Source: Leishmania infantum JPCM5 (lineage: Eukaryota > Euglenozoa > Kinetoplastea > Trypanosomatida > Trypanosomatidae). From it: DNA of 64,000 bases. The notes under the pieces were generated by a model. It ran no database searches. It saw nothing but the letters and a program-made list of their open reading frames with translations, and was not told where the DNA came from. The stretch spans positions 535,001 to 599,000 of the forward strand of contig NC_009414.2 of NCBI RefSeq assembly GCF_000002875.2, written 5' to 3'. A program made the position numbers and the translations under genes. The stretch's first letter is position 1; each line of letters opens with the position of its first letter. Positions 10,122-19,213 of this stretch are shown here, one piece after another.

Positions 10122-10982
10122 AAACCGGACGAAGAGGGAGTGAGTCGAAAGCGTTGCGGTGGCGCATCGGTGTCCGATGAGCTGGGGTGTGACTGCATGC
10201 CGTGGACCATACGGTAAGGCCGGCGCCACTCTAGTCGTATCCGATCCTAGCGGTGACTCTTTACAATCAAGCACAAGAACGACGTGAAAGGAATGCTCTG
10301 TGCACACGCGCCCATGCGTGTGTGTGTGTGTGTGCCGACCCTCCTTTTCTTCCCGCTTGCCGCCTGGCACTGGCGGGAGGCCAGCGACAAGAAACGCACT
10401 CACCACAGCTCCATTTTGCGCGGGCTCTTTCCCTGGTGCTCGACAGCCGTAAGACGCTATCCTTCTGCTGCTTCTCAGCCCTTTCCACTGTGTCTGTTCA
10501 CCTTCGTATCGTGTCTCTCAACGATCTCTACGAGCTCCCTGTGAGTCCCACTGCGCGCAAGCACGCACACACACACACACACACACACATGCACACACCT
10601 CGCATTGCAGGAACCTCACCGTGCTGTTTGCTCTCCCTTCTTCTGCTCTTCTTTTTGTTGTTGCTGCTTTGCTTGTCGCTGGTGACGGGTGGCGTCTGAT
10701 GCGTTTATCTTCTCACCAGAGCCCCGCGTGACTGCTTTCTCCTCCTCCCCCCGACTCCTCCGAGACTTCCCTCTACGAAAGCTTCGCAGCTGCTACGGCC
10801 ACAAAGCCGACCCAACAACCAACCGACACGATTTGCATTCTCTCTATACACACACTAACGCAGAGCGTAGGCTTGCGGGCCCAGCGCAGCACTTGCGGCA
10901 GACGCGAGCACACCAGCACAATCCCCATTCAGGACTAGGCGGTTTCCCGCTCACGTGTATGCAGCACGTACCACCGTTAGAG
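10122..10982. other. Intergenic region with a CA microsatellite
   Basis: No supportable gene. It holds a (CA)n run at 10566-10589 and several poly-pyrimidine tracts (about 10610-10670 and 10735-10780). These fit 3' UTR plus splice-acceptor DNA. Confidence 0.6.
10566..10589. repeat. (CA)n microsatellite
   Basis: Twelve uninterrupted CA dinucleotides in intergenic DNA; probably transcribed as UTR. Confidence 0.9.
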
Positions 10983-10999
10983 CCCTTCCCTTCCCTCAG
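10983..10999 (+). promoter_or_regulatory. Predicted spliced-leader acceptor for the PH/Kelch gene
   Basis: CCCTTCCCTTCCCTCAG ends at 10999, and the next ATG is 11053, the chosen start. A stronger pyrimidine tract lies at 10735-10780 and could be used instead. Confidence 0.5.
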
Positions 11000-11052
11000 G
11001 AGCACGATATTAGCTAACCATACATCAAAACGCGTACGCCCTCGCCAAGCAG

Positions 11053-13593
11053 ATGACGGCAACGCCGGCGCCGCGAGTCTTTCTGGCCTCTTGGCTGGAG
11101 AAGAAGATGGAGTGGCGCTTCGTCTATGAACACCGCTACTTCATTCTTGATGGTACTCGTCTCAGCTACCGCCTCGAGGAGCACGGCGCCGAGAAGAAGT
11201 TTGGCACCATCATCTCCTTTGACCCGTGGCGCGAGGGCTTGAGGGACGACACCTCTAAGGGATATTGCTTCACGGTGTGGCTGCTCGAGGGTGGCTCCTG
11301 GGAACTGCGAGCAGCGACGCGGGAGATCTACGACAGCTGGCTGCATGCACTTCTCACAGTGCTCGTACCCTCCGACTCCACCTCTGCAGTGCAGAGCGAG
11401 AGTGGCGGTATGCCTAGCTCACGCGAAGCCTCCGTAACCGCAGACGTCGCTGTGACGCCCGGCGGACCATCTTCCGGGCACCTCGAAAGTGAGAGTCTGG
11501 GCTGTTCTCGCAAGGCAGACGCGGTAGGCGAGCGCGGCGACACCATAAACAGTGCTAGTCCAACGCAAGCGGAGCCCGCCGACGCTTCGCGCAAGACGCC
11601 GGGCGCGAGCCCAGTAGCAGAAGGGGCCACCCTCACCGCGGCGTCCATCGCTGCGGCCATGAATGCAAGCAACACCGTCTCCGTCTCCAACGATGTGCTG
11701 CTGTCCTCCATGGTGGAGAAGGAGACGGCCTGGCGGGGCCGTTGGAAGCCGCGCTACATGGAGCTGCTTGAGGGGCGCCACCTTGTTATTCGGTCCTCTG
11801 CCACATCCAAGACGGAGCGGCAACACTATGTCATTGAGGCGGTGGACCCTTCACCACTTGTAGGCCAAGAGGTATGGTTGCTCTTCACCGCAAGCAACGG
11901 CGACCGCTTCTGGGTTCGCTACGGCTCTGTGGAGGAGTGCCAGCGCTGGTACACGGTCTGCCGGCGGCTGCTTCACGCGGAGTGCTCATGGCACTGGCTG
12001 CCGCTCGCCGAGAACGACGCTGGCCGCTCGCTGCGGCTGCGGCAAGCCACAAGCGGCGATTACAGCGACCTGCAGTTGCACTACCACTCAGCTACAGTGG
12101 TGCCGTCTTTTCAAAAAGGAACGTGGTGCCCGTCGCTGTACATCTTCGGGGGCTCGGACCGGTGGTGCAAGCAGCTGTTCAACCCTCAGGCACGCGCCTT
12201 TCTCCCGCACGCCGAATCCGCGCACACGACAAATCAGCTGTGTACGCTGGAGCTGACAGGCCCGCACGTGATGCAGCTGTGGAAGCCTGCACCGTACGAG
12301 GAGGGCCCGCACGCGTTGGTGCGCCCGCTTTCCCGCTACGGCGCGACATTGACGTGCATTCCTGTGGAGGTGCCGCCATCGTCCGCGCGAAACGACTCGC
12401 CGCAGCAGACGATCGGGGCACGCGTCGTACTGTTTGGCGGGCTGTCGGGTGGCGGATATCAACCGCCCGCCACGGAGCTCTGGAGCGTGTGGCGCAGCGC
12501 GGCGGCGTGCGCCGAAGACGTCGAGATGCAGTGGAACAGGCACGATCTGCCCCCGTACGAGCTCCCGATGCTGGCCTTTCACGACGCCGTGTGCGTCCCG
12601 TGGAGGTGTGCGGCTGCAAAGAGCAGCTCAGACCCTCACAAGCGGCACCACACCGATGGCGGGTTTCTTCTCGTGACAGGTGGCCTCGATGTGGAGTATC
12701 GCTGCAGGGCCGAGTGCTACGCGGTGGTGTGGAACGATGCGGACCTCACCGAGGCGGATGAGCAGCTTCGCCCAACCGACTCGGCGACGAAGGACAATCT
12801 CGAGGAGAGAGCGCGCCTGGCAAAGCCGGTGGCGTTTGCCTTTGGCCAGCTGCCAGAGCCGCGCGCGTTTCACCGCATGGCGGTCATCGAGGACGGCACG
12901 GTGGTTCTCGTTGGCGGCAGAGGCGTGGAGAACGCCGCGGTGGATCATCCTGTCCTGACGCTGGCACCGGAGGTGTGGCGTCGCGCATCTAAGGCGTGGA
13001 GAGACGTCGCGACCGCTGCCACAGCACCGCCTGAGAGCGACGTCAACGGAACCGAGCCGAGGAGCGAGAATCAATGCCGGCGGACGAGTGGCGAGGACGA
13101 GGCCGATGCAGGCGCGACCGATGACGCGGATGCTTCGTCTTCGCAGTGGCTGGCAGCATCGTTCGACTGCTCTACGACCCCCACGTTGTCCACGGCGCTC
13201 CGCGCAGTCGCCGCACTACCGAACGAGATGGGTGATGTGGCCGTCGCTGCCACCGAGCACGGCAATCGCGTGGTGGTTATGGGGCAAGTCTCGCAGCCAC
13301 GCCAGGATGTGAAGCTGTACTTGCTGGACTTGGAGCCTGTCGTGGCACCCACTTCAAATGGCCGTCGCCGCGGATCGCGCGGCATCAGTGCAGGGCAGCA
13401 GCTCCCCGCTGGCACGAGACGTGTTCGGTGTCAGGAGGTGGTGCTCTTCGTCGGCGCCGTGCCGAATCGCGTGGTGGGTATCACCCTGCACGTGTATAAC
13501 GACTATCTGTTCGTGATTGGCGGCTGCATGGTTGACAAGTCCAAGTCGGAGCCGTACAAGTTGTGCGGGCCCCTGCGTATCCTGCTTGAATGA
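11053..13593 (+). CDS. Double pleckstrin-homology and Kelch-repeat protein
   Basis: An 846-residue protein. Residues about 8-103 form a PH domain (FLASWLEKKMEWRFVYEHRY at the start, with the invariant-type Trp in YDSWLHAL at the end). A second PH domain spans about 217-313 (SMVEKETAWRGRWKPRYMEL to ECQRWYTVCRRL). The linker between them is Ser/Ala-rich. From about residue 340 there are Kelch-type blades with Gly-Gly signatures: LYIFGGSD, VVLFGGLSGG, FLLVTGGLD, VVLVGGRG and LFVIGGC. The blades probably make one beta-propeller. PH domains usually bind phosphoinositides or proteins and Kelch propellers bind proteins, so a membrane-associated scaffold is the likely role. No catalytic domain is visible. 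The domain calls are firm; the function is inferred. Confidence 0.8.
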   Translation: MTATPAPRVFLASWLEKKMEWRFVYEHRYFILDGTRLSYRLEEHGAEKKFGTIISFDPWREGLRDDTSKGYCFTVWLLEGGSWELRAATREIYDSWLHALLTVLVPSDSTSAVQSESGGMPSSREASVTADVAVTPGGPSSGHLESESLGCSRKADAVGERGDTINSASPTQAEPADASRKTPGASPVAEGATLTAASIAAAMNASNTVSVSNDVLLSSMVEKETAWRGRWKPRYMELLEGRHLVIRSSATSKTERQHYVIEAVDPSPLVGQEVWLLFTASNGDRFWVRYGSVEECQRWYTVCRRLLHAECSWHWLPLAENDAGRSLRLRQATSGDYSDLQLHYHSATVVPSFQKGTWCPSLYIFGGSDRWCKQLFNPQARAFLPHAESAHTTNQLCTLELTGPHVMQLWKPAPYEEGPHALVRPLSRYGATLTCIPVEVPPSSARNDSPQQTIGARVVLFGGLSGGGYQPPATELWSVWRSAAACAEDVEMQWNRHDLPPYELPMLAFHDAVCVPWRCAAAKSSSDPHKRHHTDGGFLLVTGGLDVEYRCRAECYAVVWNDADLTEADEQLRPTDSATKDNLEERARLAKPVAFAFGQLPEPRAFHRMAVIEDGTVVLVGGRGVENAAVDHPVLTLAPEVWRRASKAWRDVATAATAPPESDVNGTEPRSENQCRRTSGEDEADAGATDDADASSSQWLAASFDCSTTPTLSTALRAVAALPNEMGDVAVAATEHGNRVVVMGQVSQPRQDVKLYLLDLEPVVAPTSNGRRRGSRGISAGQQLPAGTRRVRCQEVVLFVGAVPNRVVGITLHVYNDYLFVIGGCMVDKSKSEPYKLCGPLRILLE

Positions 13594-14996
13594 GAGCGCT
13601 GCCCCCTCCTCCTTCCTACTTCTGTCCCTTCCTCTCCAAGTCTGGAAGTCACGCCTGATGGACGACTGATGAGTACGGCATGGGGTGGTGGTGGTGGTGG
13701 TGGTGGGCGGCGCCTTTTCCTTTTGTTTTTGTTTCGTTGTCTGTGCTTGAGCATCTGTACCTGTGGACTCGGTAATGATGGCGCTCTCTTTCTCTCTCTC
13801 GCGTAGCTCTCGGTGTATGCGGGCGCTTCGAACGAAACACCTTTGCCACACGTTCACTGCTGCGCGTGTGCGCATGCGTCTTCTCTTCGTTTTTTTTTCT
13901 TCGTTGTTGTTTTGGTTTGCTTGCAGAAATCGATGACGCGTTCACGGCCACCAAAGGGGATTCCACTCGTGCCCCACCCCCTTTTTTCCGCCTCTCTTCT
14001 CTATTCTGTTGCTGTGTTCTCCTCGTGCTCTCTTCTTGCTTTCATGTTCTCCATCCACCAAACACGGGTAGCCGAGGAGAATGGCGATGATGATGGCGTC
14101 TATCGCGTATGTAAAAAGGGCTACCGGCGGTCTATCACATCGGCTCTTTCAAGAGCTGCGCACACGCAAGCGAACAGGCAGCCGGCACAGGCTTCCGCAC
14201 ACCGTCTCTAACCCCCTCCCCCTCCCCTCTCCTCCTCCGCTTCCCGCATTCCCACGAAGCGCTGACAGCACATCTCTCACTCCTTCACGCTCCGCGCGTG
14301 GGCGTCTCGCTTGTGCTTTGCTTTTGTTTTGCTCGATTTTGGCGTTCGGGGCTGCGCCGTGTCATTTGCTGTAACGGGCGGGACGGGGCGACGTGAGGGA
14401 AGCGGGCTCAGTGTCTCACCGTGATGCGCGAGGAGGCAAAAAGCGAAGAAGGAACAAGCCAACGGCAGCTCTGCAGCCTGTTTTTGCACCACCGGATACA
14501 TTCTGTTCTGGTCTGTGTGTCTGGCAGACGCATGAAGACCACATGCACCGCAGCATCGCATCCCCACTCGCGGCACTGGAGCGTGTCTGAAGGACGCTAT
14601 CCTTGACAGGCTTTGCTGCGGTTCGGCAGCCATGTCGCTTCTCGCGCACTCGTCTTGTTTTTCCTTTCACCTCTGCCCCTTTTCTTCATTCCTCGAGGCG
14701 GAAAACTGCTTTTCCCTCAGCTCACAGACGGAGGGGCGCATGAAGAGCATATAAACCGATAAACCAAGAGACCCTGCGGTGCTAAAGGCTTTGCTGGCGG
14801 GCTTTTCTTGCTCTTTTTGTCCCCTACGACTGCTTCCACCTGTGTCTCCCCCTCCTCTCCACCCCGCCGTCAGTTGCGGTGTGCCTGCGCTTCGAAAATC
14901 GCATCCGCTTCGTTTTTTTTTTCATCTCAAGTGGGAGAAAAAGACACAAGCCTCTGCTGCACATCACTCGATCTGTGTGTTTGCGATCTCAGCATA
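13594..14996. other. Intergenic region, pyrimidine-rich
   Basis: No supportable gene. It holds a GGT/TGG triplet run at 13684-13707 and long T/C tracts (13870-14050, 14640-14700, 14800-14935). Confidence 0.6.
13684..13707. repeat. (GGT)n microsatellite
   Basis: A run of about eight GGT triplets just after the PH/Kelch gene, in the presumed 3' UTR. Confidence 0.85.
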
Positions 14997-14997
14997 A

Positions 14998-15059
14998 TTC
15001 GAAGGCCGTCATTCCTACTATCCCTTGTGGAATGTAATCGGTTCAAACATTGTGCCAGA
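14998..15059. repeat. Degenerate direct repeat R1, copy a
   Basis: It begins TTCGAAGGCCGTCA and carries TCGGTTCAAA and TGTGCCAGA at its end. The same three blocks occur in the same order at 15301-15367. The middle has diverged. It is probably a fragment of an old dispersed element. Confidence 0.55.
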
Positions 15060-15300
15060 ATGCACCCGGATAGCTTCCGCTGCATTGCCTGCATCACGAG
15101 ACTGTGAAGGGCAGCGGTGATGATGCCACAGACGCGAAGGAGGTCGCAATTGCGAGCGTGAGAGAGGCTGCATGGCAGGTATAGCGATGCGTCGCTGGTT
15201 GAATGGTGCCGTTCATCATCTTCTGCTACAGTGAGCAACTGCCAGCTGCACGTGCAGCTCTGTTTTGGTGTTCCGTATTGTGTTTCCTGTGCCCGCACAG

Positions 15301-15367
15301 TTCGAAGGCCGTCACCCCCCTGTACTGCATCTTAGGGTGCTTTCGGTTCAAAGGCTGTGCCAGATAG
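15301..15367. repeat. Degenerate direct repeat R1, copy b
   Basis: Second copy of R1, about 303 bp downstream of copy a, sharing the TTCGAAGGCCGTCA, TCGGTTCAAA and TGTGCCAGA blocks. Confidence 0.55.
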
Positions 15368-15658
15368 ATTGCCGTGTCGTTGACTTGTTTCCGTTATGCT
15401 CTTCGAGTGAAGGCGAGGGCGGCATGCCAACTGTCGTGACATGCTGGACGACCGAGGGTACAGCTGTCTTGTCCTGCTTTCAGATGAGAGGTGCTTGTGC
15501 GTGCGCGCAGCTTCTGTGTTCTTCACCGAATGTGATGACGCTGGTCGCTCTCTTACTGCTCCGTGCAACGGGTATTCGGGAAGGGGGAGGGGGGGGGGCA
15601 TGCTTCCCCTCCCTCGTAAATGAGCTTGCTCACAACCGGCCATAACAGGATGATATCT

Positions 15659-15732
15659 ATTCTTTGAATGTTCTTCGATGATGGGCTTCGGCCTGCGATG
15701 AGACACACAATAGATGAACCCTTTAACTCTGA
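15659..15732. repeat. Direct repeat R2, copy a (74 bp)
   Basis: It begins ATTCTTTGAATGTTCTTCG and ends ATGAACCCTTTAACTCTGA. It matches 15936-16009 with about seven substitutions and no gap by eye. With R1 it marks a region of nested repeats, possibly SIDER-like retroposon remnants; that identity is inference. Confidence 0.8.
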
Positions 15733-15935
15733 AACGGCTGCGAGCAGTAGAGAGGGACGGTAAGGAGCACGTTGCGGGGGTGAAGTGCCAGAGAAGCGCT
15801 GGAAGGGGAAGGGGCCGGCTACGTGAGTGCTGAGCCGTGGTAACCTCTGCCCGTAGGGGGTGCACAGAAGGAACCACAAAAGGCGTGTAGCGCCATTCTC
15901 GCTCTCTGCTTTGGTGCAGCCCACTGATGAACTCG

Positions 15936-16009
15936 ATTCTTTGAATGTTCTTCGATGGCAGGCCTCGGCCTGCGATGAGAAGCGCAATAGATGAACCCTT
16001 TAACTCTGA
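15936..16009. repeat. Direct repeat R2, copy b (74 bp)
   Basis: Second copy, 277 bp downstream of copy a and about 90% identical. The flanks of the two copies are not obviously alike. Confidence 0.8.
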
Positions 16010-17211
16010 GCTTGTCACGCAAGAGCACCCCAAACGAAGACGAGGGGCACACCCACACGCCGACAGGGAGAGGAGGAGAAGGGCTTGGATGTGGCACGAG
16101 GTCCACACATCTTGCGTGCTCGGCAAGAGTGCGCCGGTTGTGTTTGCCAAACCGCCCACATGCCCCGAATGCAGAAAACTTTCGTTCGGCGATGCGGCAC
16201 GGCGCTGCCAACAGAAGGCACTTCAGTGGTGCTGTCTTCAGTTGTCGACACAATCTATCTGGTGACTACTCCTCAAAGAAAGACAAGCGTGGTGTCCAGC
16301 ATCCGCCCTGTGGTTGACAGCCTTATCATGTTGGCCGTGCCGTCCCTGCTGCACAACGTGTGCCCAGTGTACGGAGTGGATGCACCGCTGGCATCCTCGT
16401 CTCGGTCTAACACAGACGCGTTGGTCTGCTTCGCCAACGCCGTTCGCTGTAGGAGACAAGGAAGGGACAGCGCACAGAAGATGAAATCAAACGCAAGGCT
16501 TCGCAGGAGGACGGGGCCGCAGCACCATCAACGCAGAGGATGCTGCTCTCGTGCAAGACTCTTTTTTTTTCGCCTCTGCGTAGCGTGTAAACCGCGCTGG
16601 CTGCCTTGTCACCTATCCCCTTTCCCTTCACCGTCACCCCCAAGATGCAAGTAAATGATGCGTTTCTGCGATAAAGCGCGCGCTCACGCGCAAGGAGAAT
16701 CTAGTACGCCCGTCTAGGCCCACGCTGAGGGAGAAGCAACAAGAATAAAAAACAAAGCATGAAAAGGACGCGCCCTTGCCAGGCACGCACGCATGCACTC
16801 CGTTGCGCTCAACGCATGCATTCGGGGGGGGGAGGTGAGGGGAGAGGAGGGGAGGTACATTGCACGTCTGTAATGCCTGCATATTGCTCCACTCATCTTA
16901 TTCCTTCTCGGACGAACTCTATCTGCTGCACTTCTCCTCCCTTCTTGACTGCTGGGCTTGCACGGCGGCTTTTTGCTGCTGTTTCGCTTGGCTTGGCTTG
17001 GCGACGCCTCGGCAACGCGACCCCCCACCCCCTATCTGACTCGGGGAGCTTCCCATTCACAGTTGCGTCGATAGCCGCAAACAAAAAAAAAGGAGCGAAG
17101 GCAGCACTTCTGCGCTCGAGGGTATTTTTCGACCTGTGACGTACAGACAAGCCCACAGCCTCACACACGCATCAGGAGACAGTGGAGAGGAACCTAAGGA
17201 TATTCGCTGCA
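16010..17211. other. Intergenic region before the ER membrane protein gene
   Basis: No supportable gene. C/T-rich sequence at about 16900-16970 may serve as acceptor tract for the next gene. A G run lies near 16826. Confidence 0.5.
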
Positions 17212-18360
17212 ATGTTGTGCTGTTCGGCGGGCCGCGCAGCGGCGGTAGCGGTTTTGGCGGCCATCCTCTGCGTATCGGTGCTGGCGGCGCTGCCAGCATC
17301 GGCCGAGGCCGCAGTCCCCAACAGCGCTGCGCGCACGGTTCCACCCTTCGAACAGTTTTTCGCACAATCATTCCAGGTAAGCGTCATGACGCAGTCGTCT
17401 GGCGTCTTCAACGCAACGCTGCGCATGCGCGCCTCACCAAATTTCCCGGAGAGGGTGCAGGGCGAGCTGATCCCAATCGGCGAGGCGAAGCTCAACAGCC
17501 AGAGGCAGACTCTTCTTCCGCACTTCCAGCGCACCCGCAGCTTAGAGGACGACAGGCTCTCCGCTCTCTCGTTCTCCATGGCCGCCGGCTTTGGCCGAAC
17601 AAACCGCAAAAAGAAGGGCAGCACCGACGAGAGTGGCAGCGGCGAGTTTGCCGTCGCTGGAAAGGAGGAGCGTCCGTCGCTGCTCATGGTGGATCTGCAT
17701 CTGCGGCACAGCGATGCGATGCAGGGAACGGCGAGCGTGTATTACCTGCCGGCGGATTTGATGGCGCTGCGTGCGCAGCGCGAAGGCATAAAAGAGGGTA
17801 GCGCGCCGCCGTCTGCGACCGTCGAGTTTGAATTCCGCTCCGAGGTGGACCATATGAGCGGCAACCCACTCAGTGACGTACAAGCCCTTGCGCACGTCTC
17901 GAGCGCCGTGGTGACTATGGGTGGCCAAAGTGGGGCTTCGAAGTCGTCGAGCGTAGCCGGTGAGAAAGTCGATGATGGGTCGGCGGCTGCAACCAGGCAG
18001 GGTGGCATAATCTTCCGCTGGATCACTGAGCACGAGTTCTCGGCTTATGTGACGATTCCGATCACTGACAAGACGGGTGCGACATCGACGCACATGGAGC
18101 AAATTTGGGTCTACGGCTACGCCGTTCCCTCGAAGAGCGTGTTTGATCGCAAGCAACGCGAGCTGCCGTTGCACAACAGGTACATGATGTTCGGCGTAGG
18201 CCTCCTGGGCTTTTTCGTGCAGGTTGTCTCTGGTATTACAGAAGGTAAGAGACGCGCACAGGAGGCAGCCGATTTGGAGGCGAAGGCGCAGGGGCTGGAG
18301 AAGGCCAAGCTGGAGGCGCCGCTTCTTGAGCGGGAGCGCAACAGCAAGAAAAAGAAGTGA
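17212..18360 (+). CDS. Type I ER membrane protein, unknown (possible EMC10-like)
   Basis: A 382-residue protein. It starts with a clear signal peptide (AAAVAVLAAILCVSVLAALP, probable cleavage near ASAEA). A luminal region rich in beta-like segments follows (about 35-315), then one membrane helix at about 324-343 (YMMFGVGLLGFFVQVV). A charged cytosolic tail ends in KKKK, which satisfies the KKxx ER-retrieval rule. This layout resembles ER membrane complex subunit 10 or another EMC luminal subunit, but I see no diagnostic motif, so that is only a suggestion. The ATG at 17212 starts the signal peptide directly; sequence upstream in the same frame has no ATG. ER residence is well supported; the function is not. 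Confidence 0.75.
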   Translation: MLCCSAGRAAAVAVLAAILCVSVLAALPASAEAAVPNSAARTVPPFEQFFAQSFQVSVMTQSSGVFNATLRMRASPNFPERVQGELIPIGEAKLNSQRQTLLPHFQRTRSLEDDRLSALSFSMAAGFGRTNRKKKGSTDESGSGEFAVAGKEERPSLLMVDLHLRHSDAMQGTASVYYLPADLMALRAQREGIKEGSAPPSATVEFEFRSEVDHMSGNPLSDVQALAHVSSAVVTMGGQSGASKSSSVAGEKVDDGSAAATRQGGIIFRWITEHEFSAYVTIPITDKTGATSTHMEQIWVYGYAVPSKSVFDRKQRELPLHNRYMMFGVGLLGFFVQVVSGITEGKRRAQEAADLEAKAQGLEKAKLEAPLLERERNSKKKK

Positions 18361-19160
18361 AGACGGCGCGTCAGCGATTTGACGCAAAGAGCGACAGAGG
18401 CGCCCGCGCCGGAGGGCACACACGTGTGCGTCTCGCCCTCTCTCGCCCTTCACCTCCTCTTTTGCACATCCCTTGTGCTTGGCCCTCCGTGGGCGTGCAT
18501 GGAAACAGGAGGAGAAGAGCGCGCTCGTGTACGCTTTCCATTGTGTGTGTGTGTGTGTGCCTTCTTCTTTCTCTCTCTTCGATATCGATCTAGTATGGCA
18601 ATCCACATCACTAACGTGCAAAACAAGCTGAGCGTGAAAAAACAACATGCAGGCACGGCTGCACGAGAGGCGCGACATCTTTGGCTTTCTCTCTACCTCT
18701 GTGCAGTCCCCTCAGCAGCAGACGACCAGCGGAACTCGCACACACGCACCCTACCCATACTTTTCCTTCCGTTGTCTTCGAGGAGAGCGAGAAACAGCGG
18801 CGGCGGTAGAGAGAGCGCCGTGAGGGGCTCTGACGTTGACGAAGGACACGGGCAGAGCAAGACCACCTGCTCGTTTCTGCCAGCGCGTGATGAGCCACAA
18901 GGGAGACTCTTTGCCACCGTCATGGGTGGAGGCTGCCCCGTCGAATTCGTTGCGGATGCCCACATGTGCTCGGAAGAGAGGAGGAGGAGGAGGCGGAGGT
19001 AACCGGCCTCCTCTCACCCAGCAGCGACTCAGTCTTCATGGATGTCAGACTCAACTCGTTCTCATACGCAACGCGTTTCGTTCACCCAGATCCTCCCTCC
19101 TCGAAGTTTTGCGCTTGCCGAGCGGGCGAGCATCTGTTGGGGCGACACAAAAGACATAAT
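18361..19160. other. Intergenic region with a GT microsatellite
   Basis: No supportable gene. It has a (TG)n run at 18542-18559 followed by a T/C tract, and a GGA-rich stretch near 18980-18996. Confidence 0.6.
18542..18559. repeat. (TG)n microsatellite
   Basis: Nine uninterrupted TG dinucleotides in intergenic DNA, immediately followed by a T/C tract. Confidence 0.85.
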
Positions 19161-19198
19161 CCTTTTCCTTTGGTTTCTCGTGTTTTGTGTTTCCAAAG
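19161..19198 (+). promoter_or_regulatory. Predicted spliced-leader acceptor for the actin-related gene
   Basis: A T/C tract ends with AG at 19197-19198. The ATG at 19214 is the first downstream, for a leader of only about 15 nt plus the spliced leader. Confidence 0.6.
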
Positions 19199-19213
19199 CC
19201 GTAGCACGGTAAC

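Noticed and set aside
15001..15350. GGTTCAAA and GTTCGAA strings resembling a tRNA B box
   Set aside because: No matching A box, acceptor stem or cloverleaf could be drawn around either copy, so I do not call a tRNA or tRNA-derived element.
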